DNA of 25,610 nt, taken from NCBI GenBank assembly GCA_030653405.1, contig JAURZO010000026.1:1-25610 (forward strand), written 5' to 3'. Shown here piece after piece: positions 13,050 through 21,166 of the stretch (the stretch's first letter is position 1; each line of letters begins with the position of its first letter). Made by a program: the position numbers and the translations under genes. The notes under the pieces were generated by a model that was not told the DNA's origin, ran no database searches, and saw only the letters and a program-made list of their open reading frames with translations. Source of the stretch: Zwartia sp. GTDB lineage: Bacteria > Pseudomonadota > Gammaproteobacteria > Burkholderiales > Burkholderiaceae_B.

Positions 13050-15885
13050 AAACACACTCAATCTGCCCGACACTCCCTTCCCGATGCGTGGAGACCTGCC
13101 TCGTCGCGAACCCGCCTGGGTGGCGCAATGGCAAGAAAAAAAGGTTTATCAGGCTATCCGTGAAGCCAGCCGCGGTCGCCCAACCTTCCTTTTGCATGAT
13201 GGGCCTCCCTATGCGAATGGTGACATTCATATCGGGCATGCGGTAAATAAGATTTTGAAAGACATTATTGTTAAAAGCCGAAACATGGCGGGTTTCGACG
13301 CGGCTTACGTGCCGGGTTGGGATTGCCATGGCATGCCTATTGAAATCCAGATTGAAAAGAAATTTGGCAAACACTTACCCGTTGCTGAAGTACAAGCAAA
13401 AGCCCGCGCCTATGCGCTCGAGCAAATTGAGCGCCAGAAAAAGGACTTTGAACGTCTCGGTGTTTTAGGCGACTGGAATCGTCCCTATCTGACGATGAAT
13501 TTCAGCAACGAAGCCAACGAAATTCGCGCGCTTGGACGCATACTAGAAAATGGCTATGTCTTTCGCGGACTCAAGCCAGTGAACTGGTGTTTTGATTGTG
13601 GCTCGGCCCTTGCTGAAGCCGAAGTCGAGTACGCAGATCGTCAAGACCCAGCCGTCTACATCTCCTTCCCGTTTGCAGATCGTCAAGCAGTGGCAAAGGC
13701 CTTTGGTGTTCCTGAGGCGGGACCTGGCGCCATCGTGATCTGGACCACGACGCCGTGGACGATCCCTTCTAACCAGGCGCTCAATATCCACCCTGAGTTT
13801 GAGTACGCCTTAGTCGAGGTGATCCCTGCACCCGCAACAGGCGCTTTGCTGATTTTGGCTGCGGACCGTGTTGAAGCTTGCCTCAAAGAATGGGGCATGG
13901 AGGGCATTATCCTAGCGCGCTGCGTGGGAAGTGCCCTGGATCAAGTCACGTTCGAACACCCCTTGGCAGCCTTTGCAGAAGGTTATCGACGTGTCGCGCC
14001 TGTATACCTCGGCGACTATGTCACGCTCGATACCGGCACGGGGGTTGTGCACTCCGCTCCCGCTTACGGCGTTGAGGACTTCCTGTCATGCAAAGCTCAT
14101 GGAATGAAAGACGTCGACATCATTAACCCAGTAATGGGAGATGGAAAATTTGTGCCCTCCTTACCCGGTTTTGGTGGCATGAGCATCTGGGAAGCCAACC
14201 CCAAGATCGTTGAAGCACTGAGTAAGGTCGGCACCCTGCTCAAGCAAGAGCCCCACACACATAGTTACATGCATTGCTGGCGTCACAAAACGCCCATCAT
14301 TTATCGCGCGACGAGCCAGTGGTTTGCCGGCATGGATGTCCAGCCTAAAGACGGCGGACAGACTTTGCGTCAAAGCGCACTGGCGGCGATTGACGCCACT
14401 GCTTTTTACCCCGCTTGGGGACGCGCCCGTCTGCACGCAATGATCGCGAATCGTCCCGACTGGACCTTGTCACGGCAGCGCCAGTGGGGCGTGCCGATGG
14501 CGTTTTTCATTCACAAGGAAACGGGTGCCCTGCACCCGAATACGCCAGCACTTCTTGAAGAGGTTGCCAAACGTGTCGAGAAAGCTGGCATTGAGGCCTG
14601 GCAAGCGATTGAGCCAGCCGATCTTCTTGGCGATGATGCTCCTTACTACGAAAAGAATCGCGATACGCTAGATGTCTGGTTTGACTCCGGCACAACCCAT
14701 GCCACGGTGCTTGGTGGCCCGGATAATGCGCAGCATGGCTCGCATGGTGAGTTAAGCTGGCCAGCTGACATGTACTTGGAAGGCTCAGACCAACATCGTG
14801 GTTGGTTTCACTCTTCTCTGCTGACTGGATGCATGCTCTCAGGACGGGCGCCTTACAAGAGTCTGTTGACACATGGTTTTGTCGTCGACGGCCAAGGTCG
14901 CAAGATGAGCAAATCCGTGGGTAATGTCATCGCACCACAAAAAGTGTCAGACAGTCTCGGAGCCGAAATCCTGCGCCTGTGGGTGGCCAGCACGGACTAC
15001 TCAGGTGAGCTCTCTATTTCTGATGAGATTCTCAAACGTGTCGTTGAAGGCTACCGTCGAATCCGCAATACGCTGCGATTTTTACTGGCAAACTTGGCTG
15101 ACTTTGATGGGAGCTGCGATACAGTTCCCTTGTCGGACATGCTGGAAATAGATCGCTACGCACTTGCCATGACGGCGCAGATGCAGTCAGAGGTGCTCGC
15201 GCACTTCGAAAAGTATGACTTCCATCCAGCGATGTCACGCTTGCAAAACTTCTGCTCAGAGGACCTTGGTGCGTTTTATCTCGACGTCCTTAAAGACAGA
15301 CTCTATACGTCCGCACCTCGCAACATCGCAAGACGTTCAGCGCAAACGGCCCTCCTCCACATTACACAAACGTTGCTCAAGCTGATGGCGCCTGTGCTCT
15401 CGTTTACTGCTGAGGAAGCTTGGGGTATTTTGGCGACGACAACGCTCAAGTCCGTCTCGGATATCGGGCGCATCACAATATTTACAGAATGTTTTCACCA
15501 CCTGCCCGACATCAATGACGCCGAGGGCCTGCATCAACGCTGGACACGTCTGCGTGAAATCCGAGCGCTTGTCATGCGCAAGCTCGAAGAACTCCGCAGT
15601 AACGGCAGCATCGGCTCCTCCTTGCAAGGTGAGGTTGAGCTGACTGCGAGTGGTGACGATTTAGTCTTGCTCCAAAGCGTCGCTGAACAACTGTCTTTCA
15701 TTTTTATCGTCTCAAGAGTAGGCATCCATGCTGGAGCGGGTGAACTCGACATCTCCATTGCTCCCTCTACCCATCAGAAATGCGAACGCTGTTGGCATTG
15801 GCGTGATGATATCGGTCAAGATCCCGCACACCCACATATTTGCGGACGGTGCGTGGATAGTTTGAACGAAGCCACTGCAGGATAA
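13039..15885 (+). CDS. ileS: Isoleucyl-tRNA synthetase
   Basis: IleS charges tRNA-Ile and edits valine. It is a class I synthetase of 948 residues (E. coli 938). The HIGH motif is at 64-67, the KMSKS loop at 622-626, and the CP1 editing domain lies between, with the threonine-rich WTTTPWTIPSNQ segment. The anticodon-binding helices follow. The C-terminal zinc finger has cysteines at 915, 918, 935 and 938. The bacterial form with the C-terminal zinc finger is the mupirocin-sensitive type in general (family knowledge). The ATG at 13039 begins the conserved MDYKNTLNLP. An upstream in-frame ATG at 13000 lies within ribF and is rejected. The gene is coupled to ribF by the overlap and to lspA by a 2-base gap. 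Confidence 0.97.
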   Translation: MDYKNTLNLPDTPFPMRGDLPRREPAWVAQWQEKKVYQAIREASRGRPTFLLHDGPPYANGDIHIGHAVNKILKDIIVKSRNMAGFDAAYVPGWDCHGMPIEIQIEKKFGKHLPVAEVQAKARAYALEQIERQKKDFERLGVLGDWNRPYLTMNFSNEANEIRALGRILENGYVFRGLKPVNWCFDCGSALAEAEVEYADRQDPAVYISFPFADRQAVAKAFGVPEAGPGAIVIWTTTPWTIPSNQALNIHPEFEYALVEVIPAPATGALLILAADRVEACLKEWGMEGIILARCVGSALDQVTFEHPLAAFAEGYRRVAPVYLGDYVTLDTGTGVVHSAPAYGVEDFLSCKAHGMKDVDIINPVMGDGKFVPSLPGFGGMSIWEANPKIVEALSKVGTLLKQEPHTHSYMHCWRHKTPIIYRATSQWFAGMDVQPKDGGQTLRQSALAAIDATAFYPAWGRARLHAMIANRPDWTLSRQRQWGVPMAFFIHKETGALHPNTPALLEEVAKRVEKAGIEAWQAIEPADLLGDDAPYYEKNRDTLDVWFDSGTTHATVLGGPDNAQHGSHGELSWPADMYLEGSDQHRGWFHSSLLTGCMLSGRAPYKSLLTHGFVVDGQGRKMSKSVGNVIAPQKVSDSLGAEILRLWVASTDYSGELSISDEILKRVVEGYRRIRNTLRFLLANLADFDGSCDTVPLSDMLEIDRYALAMTAQMQSEVLAHFEKYDFHPAMSRLQNFCSEDLGAFYLDVLKDRLYTSAPRNIARRSAQTALLHITQTLLKLMAPVLSFTAEEAWGILATTTLKSVSDIGRITIFTECFHHLPDINDAEGLHQRWTRLREIRALVMRKLEELRSNGSIGSSLQGEVELTASGDDLVLLQSVAEQLSFIFIVSRVGIHAGAGELDISIAPSTHQKCERCWHWRDDIGQDPAHPHICGRCVDSLNEATAG

Positions 15886-15887
15886 AC

Positions 15888-16418
15888 GTGCAGAGCTCAA
15901 AACAGGACAACACGCAAACGGCAACACTTGGCTATGTTGGTCTAGGCAGGTGGCTGTTTGCCGCGTTTGTTCTGATTGTTTTGGATCAATTGACAAAAAT
16001 TGGCTTTGATCATGCGCTGTTATACGGTCAGCGTGTTCAGATTCTGCCTTTTTTTGACTTCACACTTCTCTACAACAAAGGCGCCGCCTTCAGTTTTCTC
16101 GCTGACCAGCCAGGATGGCAACGCTGGTTTTTCACAGCACTCGGTCTCGGCGCTTCAATCTTTATCCTTTGGATGATGCATAAGCACCGCTCACAACACC
16201 GATTCATGCTTGCACTGACGCTTATTCTGGGAGGTGCGATCGGCAACGTGATTGATCGTATCGCCTATGGCCACGTTGTTGATTTTCTGCTCTTTTACTG
16301 GGAGCAGTGGTACTACCCCGCCTTTAACATTGCAGATGCGGGCATTACTGTCGGTGCTATCCTTTTAGTCATTGACGAAATTCTTCGGCTTCGAGGTCAA
16401 CATGTCAAATCTTCATGA
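15888..16418 (+). CDS. lspA: Lipoprotein signal peptidase II
   Basis: LspA is the inner-membrane aspartyl protease that removes signal peptides from diacylglyceryl-modified prolipoproteins. The 176-residue protein has four hydrophobic segments near 22-40, 83-97, 106-122 and 147-164. The catalytic aspartates are D123 in GNVIDR and D150 in FNIADAGI, spaced 27 apart as in E. coli. The LLYNKGAAFSF region at 60-70 is also conserved. The GTG at 15888 is set by AGGA at 15879-15882 with 5-base spacing, which overlaps the ileS stop. The ileS-lspA pairing is conserved across proteobacteria. The end overlaps the coaBC start by 17 bases. Confidence 0.96.
   Translation: MQSSKQDNTQTATLGYVGLGRWLFAAFVLIVLDQLTKIGFDHALLYGQRVQILPFFDFTLLYNKGAAFSFLADQPGWQRWFFTALGLGASIFILWMMHKHRSQHRFMLALTLILGGAIGNVIDRIAYGHVVDFLLFYWEQWYYPAFNIADAGITVGAILLVIDEILRLRGQHVKSS
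16393..16397 (+). promoter_or_regulatory. Ribosome binding site that fixes the coaBC start
   Basis: GAGGT lies four bases before the ATG at 16402, inside the end of lspA. It selects this ATG over an in-frame TTG at 16372. Confidence 0.6.
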
Positions 16419-17607
16419 CAAACGCATCGTTCTCGGTTTGAGCGGTGGCATTGCCTGCTACAAAGCGGCAGATCTTGTCCGCCGACTCATCGAACGCGGG
16501 GCGCATGTCGATGTTGTCATGACTGAAGCCGCAACGCGTTTCATCACGCCCGTGACGATGCAAGCGCTCAGTGGACATCCGGTATTTGTGGATGCCTGGG
16601 ATAACCGAGTGCCCAACAATATGGCGCACATACAAATGTCCCGCGGAGCAGATCTCATTCTGATTGCCCCTGCCTCCGCAGATTTCATGGCCAAGCTCGT
16701 TCAAGGTCGTGCAGATGACTTACTCGCGACATTATGCCTGGCCCGCGCATGCCCATTAGCTGTCGCACCCGCTATGAATCGCGAGATGTGGATGGCTGCG
16801 CCAACACAACGTAACGTCACACAGCTTGGGCTCGATGGCGTCTCAGTGTTTGGCCCTGGAAGCGGCGAGCAAGCTTGCGGTGAAACGGGAGATGGCCGCA
16901 TGCTGGAGCCCCTACAAATCGTCGCGGAGCTCGAGCGTTATTTTCAGTCAAAACCACTCGCTGGCAAACGCGTTTTGTTAACGGCAGGACCCACTGTTGA
17001 ACCGATCGATCCTGTTCGCGTGTTAAGCAATCGGTCATCTGGCAAAACAGGCTATGCACTCGCACAAGCAGCGTGGGAAGCCGGCGCCGAAGTCACAATG
17101 GTGTCTGGCCCGACGGCCTTACCCTGCCCCTATGGCGTCACAAGGCTAAGTGTTGAAACTGCCGAACAAATGTACAAAGCCGTCATGGACTGCGTGACCG
17201 GACAAGACATATTTATCGGCGTTGCTGCGGTCGCGGACTGGCGCATCAAAAACGTGGCTACTGAAAAACTTAAGAAAGACGGATCCGGCGCGCCAAATCT
17301 GCAGTTTGAAGCAAATCCCGACATTCTTGCGAGCGTCGCAGCACTCGCAAATGGCCCGTGGTGCGTGGGTTTTGCTGCAGAAACTGAAAACTTATCTGAG
17401 TACGCACAAGCCAAACGAATTCGTAAGGGCATTCCGATGCTGATCGGGAATTTAGCTCAGCATGTGATGGATGCCGATCACACGACCGTTTCCGTATTTG
17501 ATGAGCAAGGAGAGTACCTTTTGCCATCCAGCACAAAGCACGATGTGGCACGTCAGTTAATCGGGATCATTTCGCAACGCTTTAATAACATCAAGCGTTT
17601 GGTCTAA
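16402..17607 (+). CDS. coaBC: Bifunctional phosphopantothenoylcysteine decarboxylase / phosphopantothenate-cysteine ligase
   Basis: CoaBC performs two consecutive steps of coenzyme A synthesis: CTP-dependent ligation of cysteine to phosphopantothenate, then FMN-dependent decarboxylation to phosphopantetheine. In the 401-residue protein the N-terminal CoaC flavoprotein domain has GLSGGIACYKA at 11-21, the catalytic H76, the AMNREMW motif with N126, and the flap cysteine C159 in GEQACGETGDGRM. The CoaB domain begins near 190 with LLTAGPTVEPIDPVR followed by the SNRSSGKTGYALA nucleotide-binding loop. It includes the lysine-rich KLKKDG segment and NPDIL. The usual length is about 400. The end of lspA overlaps the start. 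The gene is followed after 16 bases by dedA, whereas in many relatives dut follows directly. Confidence 0.96.
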   Translation: MSNLHDKRIVLGLSGGIACYKAADLVRRLIERGAHVDVVMTEAATRFITPVTMQALSGHPVFVDAWDNRVPNNMAHIQMSRGADLILIAPASADFMAKLVQGRADDLLATLCLARACPLAVAPAMNREMWMAAPTQRNVTQLGLDGVSVFGPGSGEQACGETGDGRMLEPLQIVAELERYFQSKPLAGKRVLLTAGPTVEPIDPVRVLSNRSSGKTGYALAQAAWEAGAEVTMVSGPTALPCPYGVTRLSVETAEQMYKAVMDCVTGQDIFIGVAAVADWRIKNVATEKLKKDGSGAPNLQFEANPDILASVAALANGPWCVGFAAETENLSEYAQAKRIRKGIPMLIGNLAQHVMDADHTTVSVFDEQGEYLLPSSTKHDVARQLIGIISQRFNNIKRLV

Positions 17608-17623
17608 ATACTGTTAGGGCTGA

Positions 17624-18277
17624 ATGATGCAGGCATTAATCGATCAAGCTGTCCAATTTATTCAGGATCATCAAGCATGGGCAGGCTTGGTGATCTTTCT
17701 GATGACCTTTGGTGAATCGCTCTTTATCGTCGGGTTGTTTCTGCCCGCCACAGTGCTTTTATTTGCCGCAGGAACACTCATCGGAAGTGAAACAATCTCC
17801 GCGGGTCCGATTCTTTTATGGGGCATTGTTGGTGCCGTCGCAGGCGATGCCGTGTCGTTCTGGCTTGGCCGCTGGTTTGGACCCAAAATGTTGCGTCACA
17901 AACGTCTGGATGCCTACCGACGAAATGTTGCGCGCGCGCGATTGTTTTTCTATCGTTACGGTTTTCTGGCTGTTCTGATTGGTCGATTTTTAGGTCCATT
18001 GCGCTGTTTTGTCCCAACAGTTGCAGGCGTGATGGGCATGCCTGAATTACGATTTCAAATTGCGAATATTGTGTCTGCTGTCCTCTGGATGCCGGCCCTA
18101 TTAGCGCCGGGTTATCTCGCAGCCATTAGCGCGGATGCCGTCAAACATGCAGAGCACTCAACGATCTATTCAATGATCGGACTGGTGGTTTTAGGGGGGC
18201 TGATCTGGTTCGTCATCGCAAAACGTCGTGCGATTAAACGCAAATCACCAAGCGTCAGTCGGCGCAATCGTCGTTAG
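17624..18277 (+). CDS. DedA/VTT-family inner-membrane protein
   Basis: This polytopic membrane protein of 217 residues belongs to the DedA (SNARE-associated/VTT) superfamily. Members are implicated in envelope integrity and some in recycling undecaprenyl phosphate or other lipid carriers across the membrane. Visible features are an amphipathic N-terminus, the re-entrant segment with FGESLFIVGLFLPA near 29-42, GDAVSFWLGR, and the hallmark GRFLGPLRCFVPTVAGVMGM near 124-143 with conserved Arg and Pro. C-terminal membrane helices and a strongly basic tail follow. Two adjacent ATGs are possible; AGGG upstream lies 4 bases from the first and 7 from the second, so the start could be one codon later. 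It sits between coaBC and dut in a likely operon. The specific substrate cannot be deduced. Confidence 0.88.
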   Translation: MMQALIDQAVQFIQDHQAWAGLVIFLMTFGESLFIVGLFLPATVLLFAAGTLIGSETISAGPILLWGIVGAVAGDAVSFWLGRWFGPKMLRHKRLDAYRRNVARARLFFYRYGFLAVLIGRFLGPLRCFVPTVAGVMGMPELRFQIANIVSAVLWMPALLAPGYLAAISADAVKHAEHSTIYSMIGLVVLGGLIWFVIAKRRAIKRKSPSVSRRNRR

Positions 18278-18326
18278 GAAAACCTCCTTTTATCGCTGCT
18301 GTTTAGAACTCAAGAGAATATTTTTT

Positions 18327-18776
18327 ATGAAGACCGTCGACGTCAAAATTTTAGACTCTCGCATGCGCGAACAAATGCCTGCATACGCAACTGCAGGCTC
18401 TGCTGGATTAGACTTACGTGCGTGTATCGATGCGCCTTTAGTGCTCGAACCCGGTATGACTCAACTGATTCCAACCGGCCTCGCCATTCATGTGGCTGAC
18501 CCTGGCTATGCGGCTGTGATTTTGCCACGCTCCGGACTTGGACATAAAAACGGGATCGTATTGGGCAATCTTGTCGGACTGATCGACTCGGACTATCAGG
18601 GACCTTTGATGGTGTCGGCCTGGAACCGCAGCAGTACTGCCTTCACACTGCAACCGATGGACAGGCTCGCACAACTGGTTATTCTGCCGGTAATGCAAGT
18701 TCAGTTCAATGTCGTTGAGGACTTTGAGGCCTCATATCGTGGCTCGGGCGGCTTTGGCAGCACAGGCAAAACCTGA
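18327..18776 (+). CDS. dut: Deoxyuridine 5'-triphosphate nucleotidohydrolase (dUTPase)
   Basis: Dut hydrolyses dUTP to dUMP and pyrophosphate, which keeps uracil out of DNA and supplies thymidylate synthesis. The 149-residue trimeric enzyme has all five motifs: AGSAGLDLRA (23-32), PRSGLG (67-72), GLIDSDYQG (84-92, with the catalytic Asp), DRLAQLVI (112-119) and the C-terminal arm RGSGGFGSTG (138-147). The ATG at 18327 matches the family N-terminus; GAGA lies nine bases upstream. The frame is open for 33 more codons into the dedA end, but those codons are not homologous. The gene ends only 7 bases from the stop of the convergent pqiC, which leaves no room for an intergenic terminator. Confidence 0.97.
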   Translation: MKTVDVKILDSRMREQMPAYATAGSAGLDLRACIDAPLVLEPGMTQLIPTGLAIHVADPGYAAVILPRSGLGHKNGIVLGNLVGLIDSDYQGPLMVSAWNRSSTAFTLQPMDRLAQLVILPVMQVQFNVVEDFEASYRGSGGFGSTGKT

Positions 18777-18783
18777 AGCACGA

Positions 18784-19479
18784 CTAACTCGACCGCGTCG
18801 TCGTACAACTGGACCCCGTTGGGGAGACTTGACCCTGCAGGGCTTGTGCGACCTGAACGGACAGCGCTTGGACATTAGCCTGTTGACCCTGAACAAGCGC
18901 CAACACTCCAACGCCAACGGGTTGTTGGAGGCGTGTGTAGCACGTCAGATAGGTTTTTGAACCAGGAACGCGAACACTCCATACCGCATCAAGGGCAGCA
19001 TACTGCCCTGGCACTAGGTCAAAACGTTGCACATCCAATTGAACCTTGGTCACTGAGGCGCTGGCTGCTTCGGCAGGGAGCTTTTGAATAGGTGGCATCC
19101 CGACAAGTTGAGTGAGAGACTGACTCATCGCGGTGGACAACTGAGACGAGAGTGAACCCGTCCAACGATCGTCCGCAAGCACCAGCAGTCGACCATCGCC
19201 CTGCCGGACAACGAGTGATAGGTTATCGGCCTCAGCAGGCACAGAAATATCGGAAAGCGTATACAAGCGCCCACCCACCGCAGCTGTGGGTTGACGCGAA
19301 GAAGTCGCCACTGAAGAAGCAGGAGACATCGATGTGGCGTGTTGAGTCTTGTCTGACGTCAAACTCAGTGTGTAGTGTTGTGCAGGAGGGCCGGCACAAC
19401 CTAAAAGACTGAGCAAACCAAGACTGAGTATCAAACGCTTGGAAATATCAAGGCGGGTGAATTTCGGCAGAATCTTCAT
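18784..19479 (-). CDS. pqiC: PqiC-type outer-membrane lipoprotein (ABC transport auxiliary lipoprotein)
   Basis: PqiC is the outer-membrane lipoprotein partner of the PqiAB lipid-transport system that bridges the periplasm. The 231-residue protein begins with a basic region, then a hydrophobic stretch ending in lipobox LLGC with C28 as the lipidated cysteine. Alanine at +2 predicts release to the outer membrane by Lol. A Ser/Thr/Ala-rich linker (about 40-68) precedes the conserved domain with DISVPAEADN, DDRWTGSLSSQLS and VQLDVQRFDLVPG, typical of the DUF330/PqiC family. The ATG overlaps the pqiB stop as ATGA. The C-terminus is Ser/Thr-rich and ends 7 bases from convergent dut. Confidence 0.88.
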   Translation of the reverse strand: MKILPKFTRLDISKRLILSLGLLSLLGCAGPPAQHYTLSLTSDKTQHATSMSPASSVATSSRQPTAAVGGRLYTLSDISVPAEADNLSLVVRQGDGRLLVLADDRWTGSLSSQLSTAMSQSLTQLVGMPPIQKLPAEAASASVTKVQLDVQRFDLVPGQYAALDAVWSVRVPGSKTYLTCYTRLQQPVGVGVLALVQGQQANVQALSVQVAQALQGQVSPTGSSCTTTRSS

Positions 19480-21122
19480 TGACCAGGCGCTCCAAGCGTA
19501 TCTCTAGAATATGGCTGCGTGCTGCGACCTCGAATAACAGAGTCAGGATTCGCCTGCAGACTGTCCGTCAACGAACGTAACGACTTCAGGCTGCGCCTGA
19601 GGTCCTCGAGCATAGACTCCGTACTTGTTGTCATCGGGCTTCCAGGGGCGATTAACGCATTTAAACTCTTAGCCGATTTCTCGATTTCAGCCAGGGATGA
19701 CGCAAGTTTTGGTGTGACAGTCTTGTCCAAGTTCATGCTCAGACGTCTGAATTCCTTCATCATATCGTCGAGTTCAAGTGCAATCTTTTCAAAGGGGATC
19801 TGATCGATCTTACCAACGATGCTCGTCAATTGAGCCTGCAACTTATCAAGATCATCAGAAACGATCGTAGGTATCGTCAGGGGCAAAGTATCTGACGCAT
19901 CAGCAACTTTGGGCGCATTAGGGAAATCTGCCAAAGTAATATAAAGCTGTCCCGTCAAGATATTCGCGGTGCGCAATTGAGCGCGCAAGCCTTTAGTCGT
20001 CAGCTCTCTGAGAGACTCAGCGAGTTCCACTTGCGACCGATTAGCAAGACTCATTTCTACGTATACGGCACCAAGACGCTCTGGATACAGTGTCGCATCG
20101 ACATTCGTAAAGAATTTCCGGTTCGACAAGTCGAAATCGAGTGCGACAGCATCCACAACCCCAATATCCACGCCGTGAAAAGCCACCGCAGCCCCGACAT
20201 TCAGACCACGCACAGTCTGATCAAAACGCATGCGAATCGGAACAGCGACACCCTCTGGAACAAGTTCCGCTGCACGTCGTGAGTCAAAGAGCTTGAAAGG
20301 AACGCTCGAGTCGGACAGCGGCACAGGCCTGCCAAATGAAGAAAATGACACACCACCCGCAATCAAGGAGATCAGAGACTCAGTCTGCAAATGCATTCCA
20401 TTAGAGCCAATCGTCAGATCGACACCACTCTCATTCCAAAACCTAGTGCTGCCATCGACAAACTTGTCGTAAGGTGCGTCCACAAACGCACTAATATCAA
20501 CATGATGGCCTGAATCGTTGAGCTTAAAACCTGTCACCAAACCGACCTGAATACGTCTGTAATAAATGGGTGCACCCGGTCCGAGCGAACCTAAGCTGTT
20601 TGTGCGCAAAACAAAATGTTTTCCGGGACGATCGCTTGCGATTGGTGGAGGCTGTTCGAGTCCGATAAAGACCTTTTCAGTCGCCCGACTGGAAGCCGTG
20701 CCGTCAAAGTCTGTCTCGATATAGGAGCCTGACAGAAGCGTTGTCAACCCTGATACGCCCCCCAGTCCGACACGCGGCCTGACCACCCAAAACCGCGAAC
20801 CCTGCTTAGCAAACACGGCACCATCTTTGGTGAGTTCGGCCTCGACAATCACCCCATCTTGCATGCCATTGAGTCGCACACCCTTGACTAACCCAATGAC
20901 AACATCCCGATAACGAATCTGTGTCTTTCCAGTTTCAATGCCTGTGGCGGATTGAAAAGAAATCGTGATTTTGGGACCCTGCTGAGAAATGCCCCGCCAA
21001 ACGATTGAGAGACCCACAAGCAAAGCAATTATCGGAATCAGCCATACCCAGGCCAAACTCCTCTTAGGACGTCGGGCCACTTTGGGTGGGGGCAATGCCT
21101 TGGTGTCAACAACTTCCGGCAT
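19476..21122 (-). CDS. pqiB: PqiB, MCE-domain lipid-transport protein
   Basis: PqiB is an inner-membrane-anchored protein whose hexamer forms a tunnel across the periplasm for lipid movement. The 548 residues match E. coli PqiB (546). A cytoplasmic basic N-terminus is followed by one transmembrane helix at about 22-42. Three MCE domains follow, each with the turn near a YYR/RYRD- or FHG-type motif: IRYRDVVIGLVKGV, IYYRRIQVGLVTGF and VAFHGVDIGVVDAV. A long C-terminal helical region (about 430-520) fits the coiled-coil needle. The ATG at 21122 is chosen over one seven codons upstream because GAGGAG lies six bases before it. It is the middle gene of pqiABC and overlaps pqiC by four bases. Confidence 0.94.
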   Translation of the reverse strand: MPEVVDTKALPPPKVARRPKRSLAWVWLIPIIALLVGLSIVWRGISQQGPKITISFQSATGIETGKTQIRYRDVVIGLVKGVRLNGMQDGVIVEAELTKDGAVFAKQGSRFWVVRPRVGLGGVSGLTTLLSGSYIETDFDGTASSRATEKVFIGLEQPPPIASDRPGKHFVLRTNSLGSLGPGAPIYYRRIQVGLVTGFKLNDSGHHVDISAFVDAPYDKFVDGSTRFWNESGVDLTIGSNGMHLQTESLISLIAGGVSFSSFGRPVPLSDSSVPFKLFDSRRAAELVPEGVAVPIRMRFDQTVRGLNVGAAVAFHGVDIGVVDAVALDFDLSNRKFFTNVDATLYPERLGAVYVEMSLANRSQVELAESLRELTTKGLRAQLRTANILTGQLYITLADFPNAPKVADASDTLPLTIPTIVSDDLDKLQAQLTSIVGKIDQIPFEKIALELDDMMKEFRRLSMNLDKTVTPKLASSLAEIEKSAKSLNALIAPGSPMTTSTESMLEDLRRSLKSLRSLTDSLQANPDSVIRGRSTQPYSRDTLGAPGQ

Positions 21123-21128
21123 GCCGGA

Positions 21129-21134
21129 CTCCTC
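21129..21134 (-). promoter_or_regulatory. Strong ribosome binding site that fixes the pqiB start
   Basis: GAGGAG with 6-base spacing to the ATG at 21122 favours this start over the in-frame ATG at 21143, which has no such site. Confidence 0.65.
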
Positions 21135-21166
21135 AGGGTGCATTCAATCTAAATACTCGAACCGAA

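Noticed and set aside
12748..13374. 208-codon open frame on the minus strand across the ribF-ileS junction
   Set aside because: It is antisense to two clear housekeeping genes and its arginine/histidine-rich sequence has no family resemblance.
18228..18326. 33-codon N-terminal extension of Dut
   Set aside because: It begins inside the dedA gene and is not part of the dUTPase fold.
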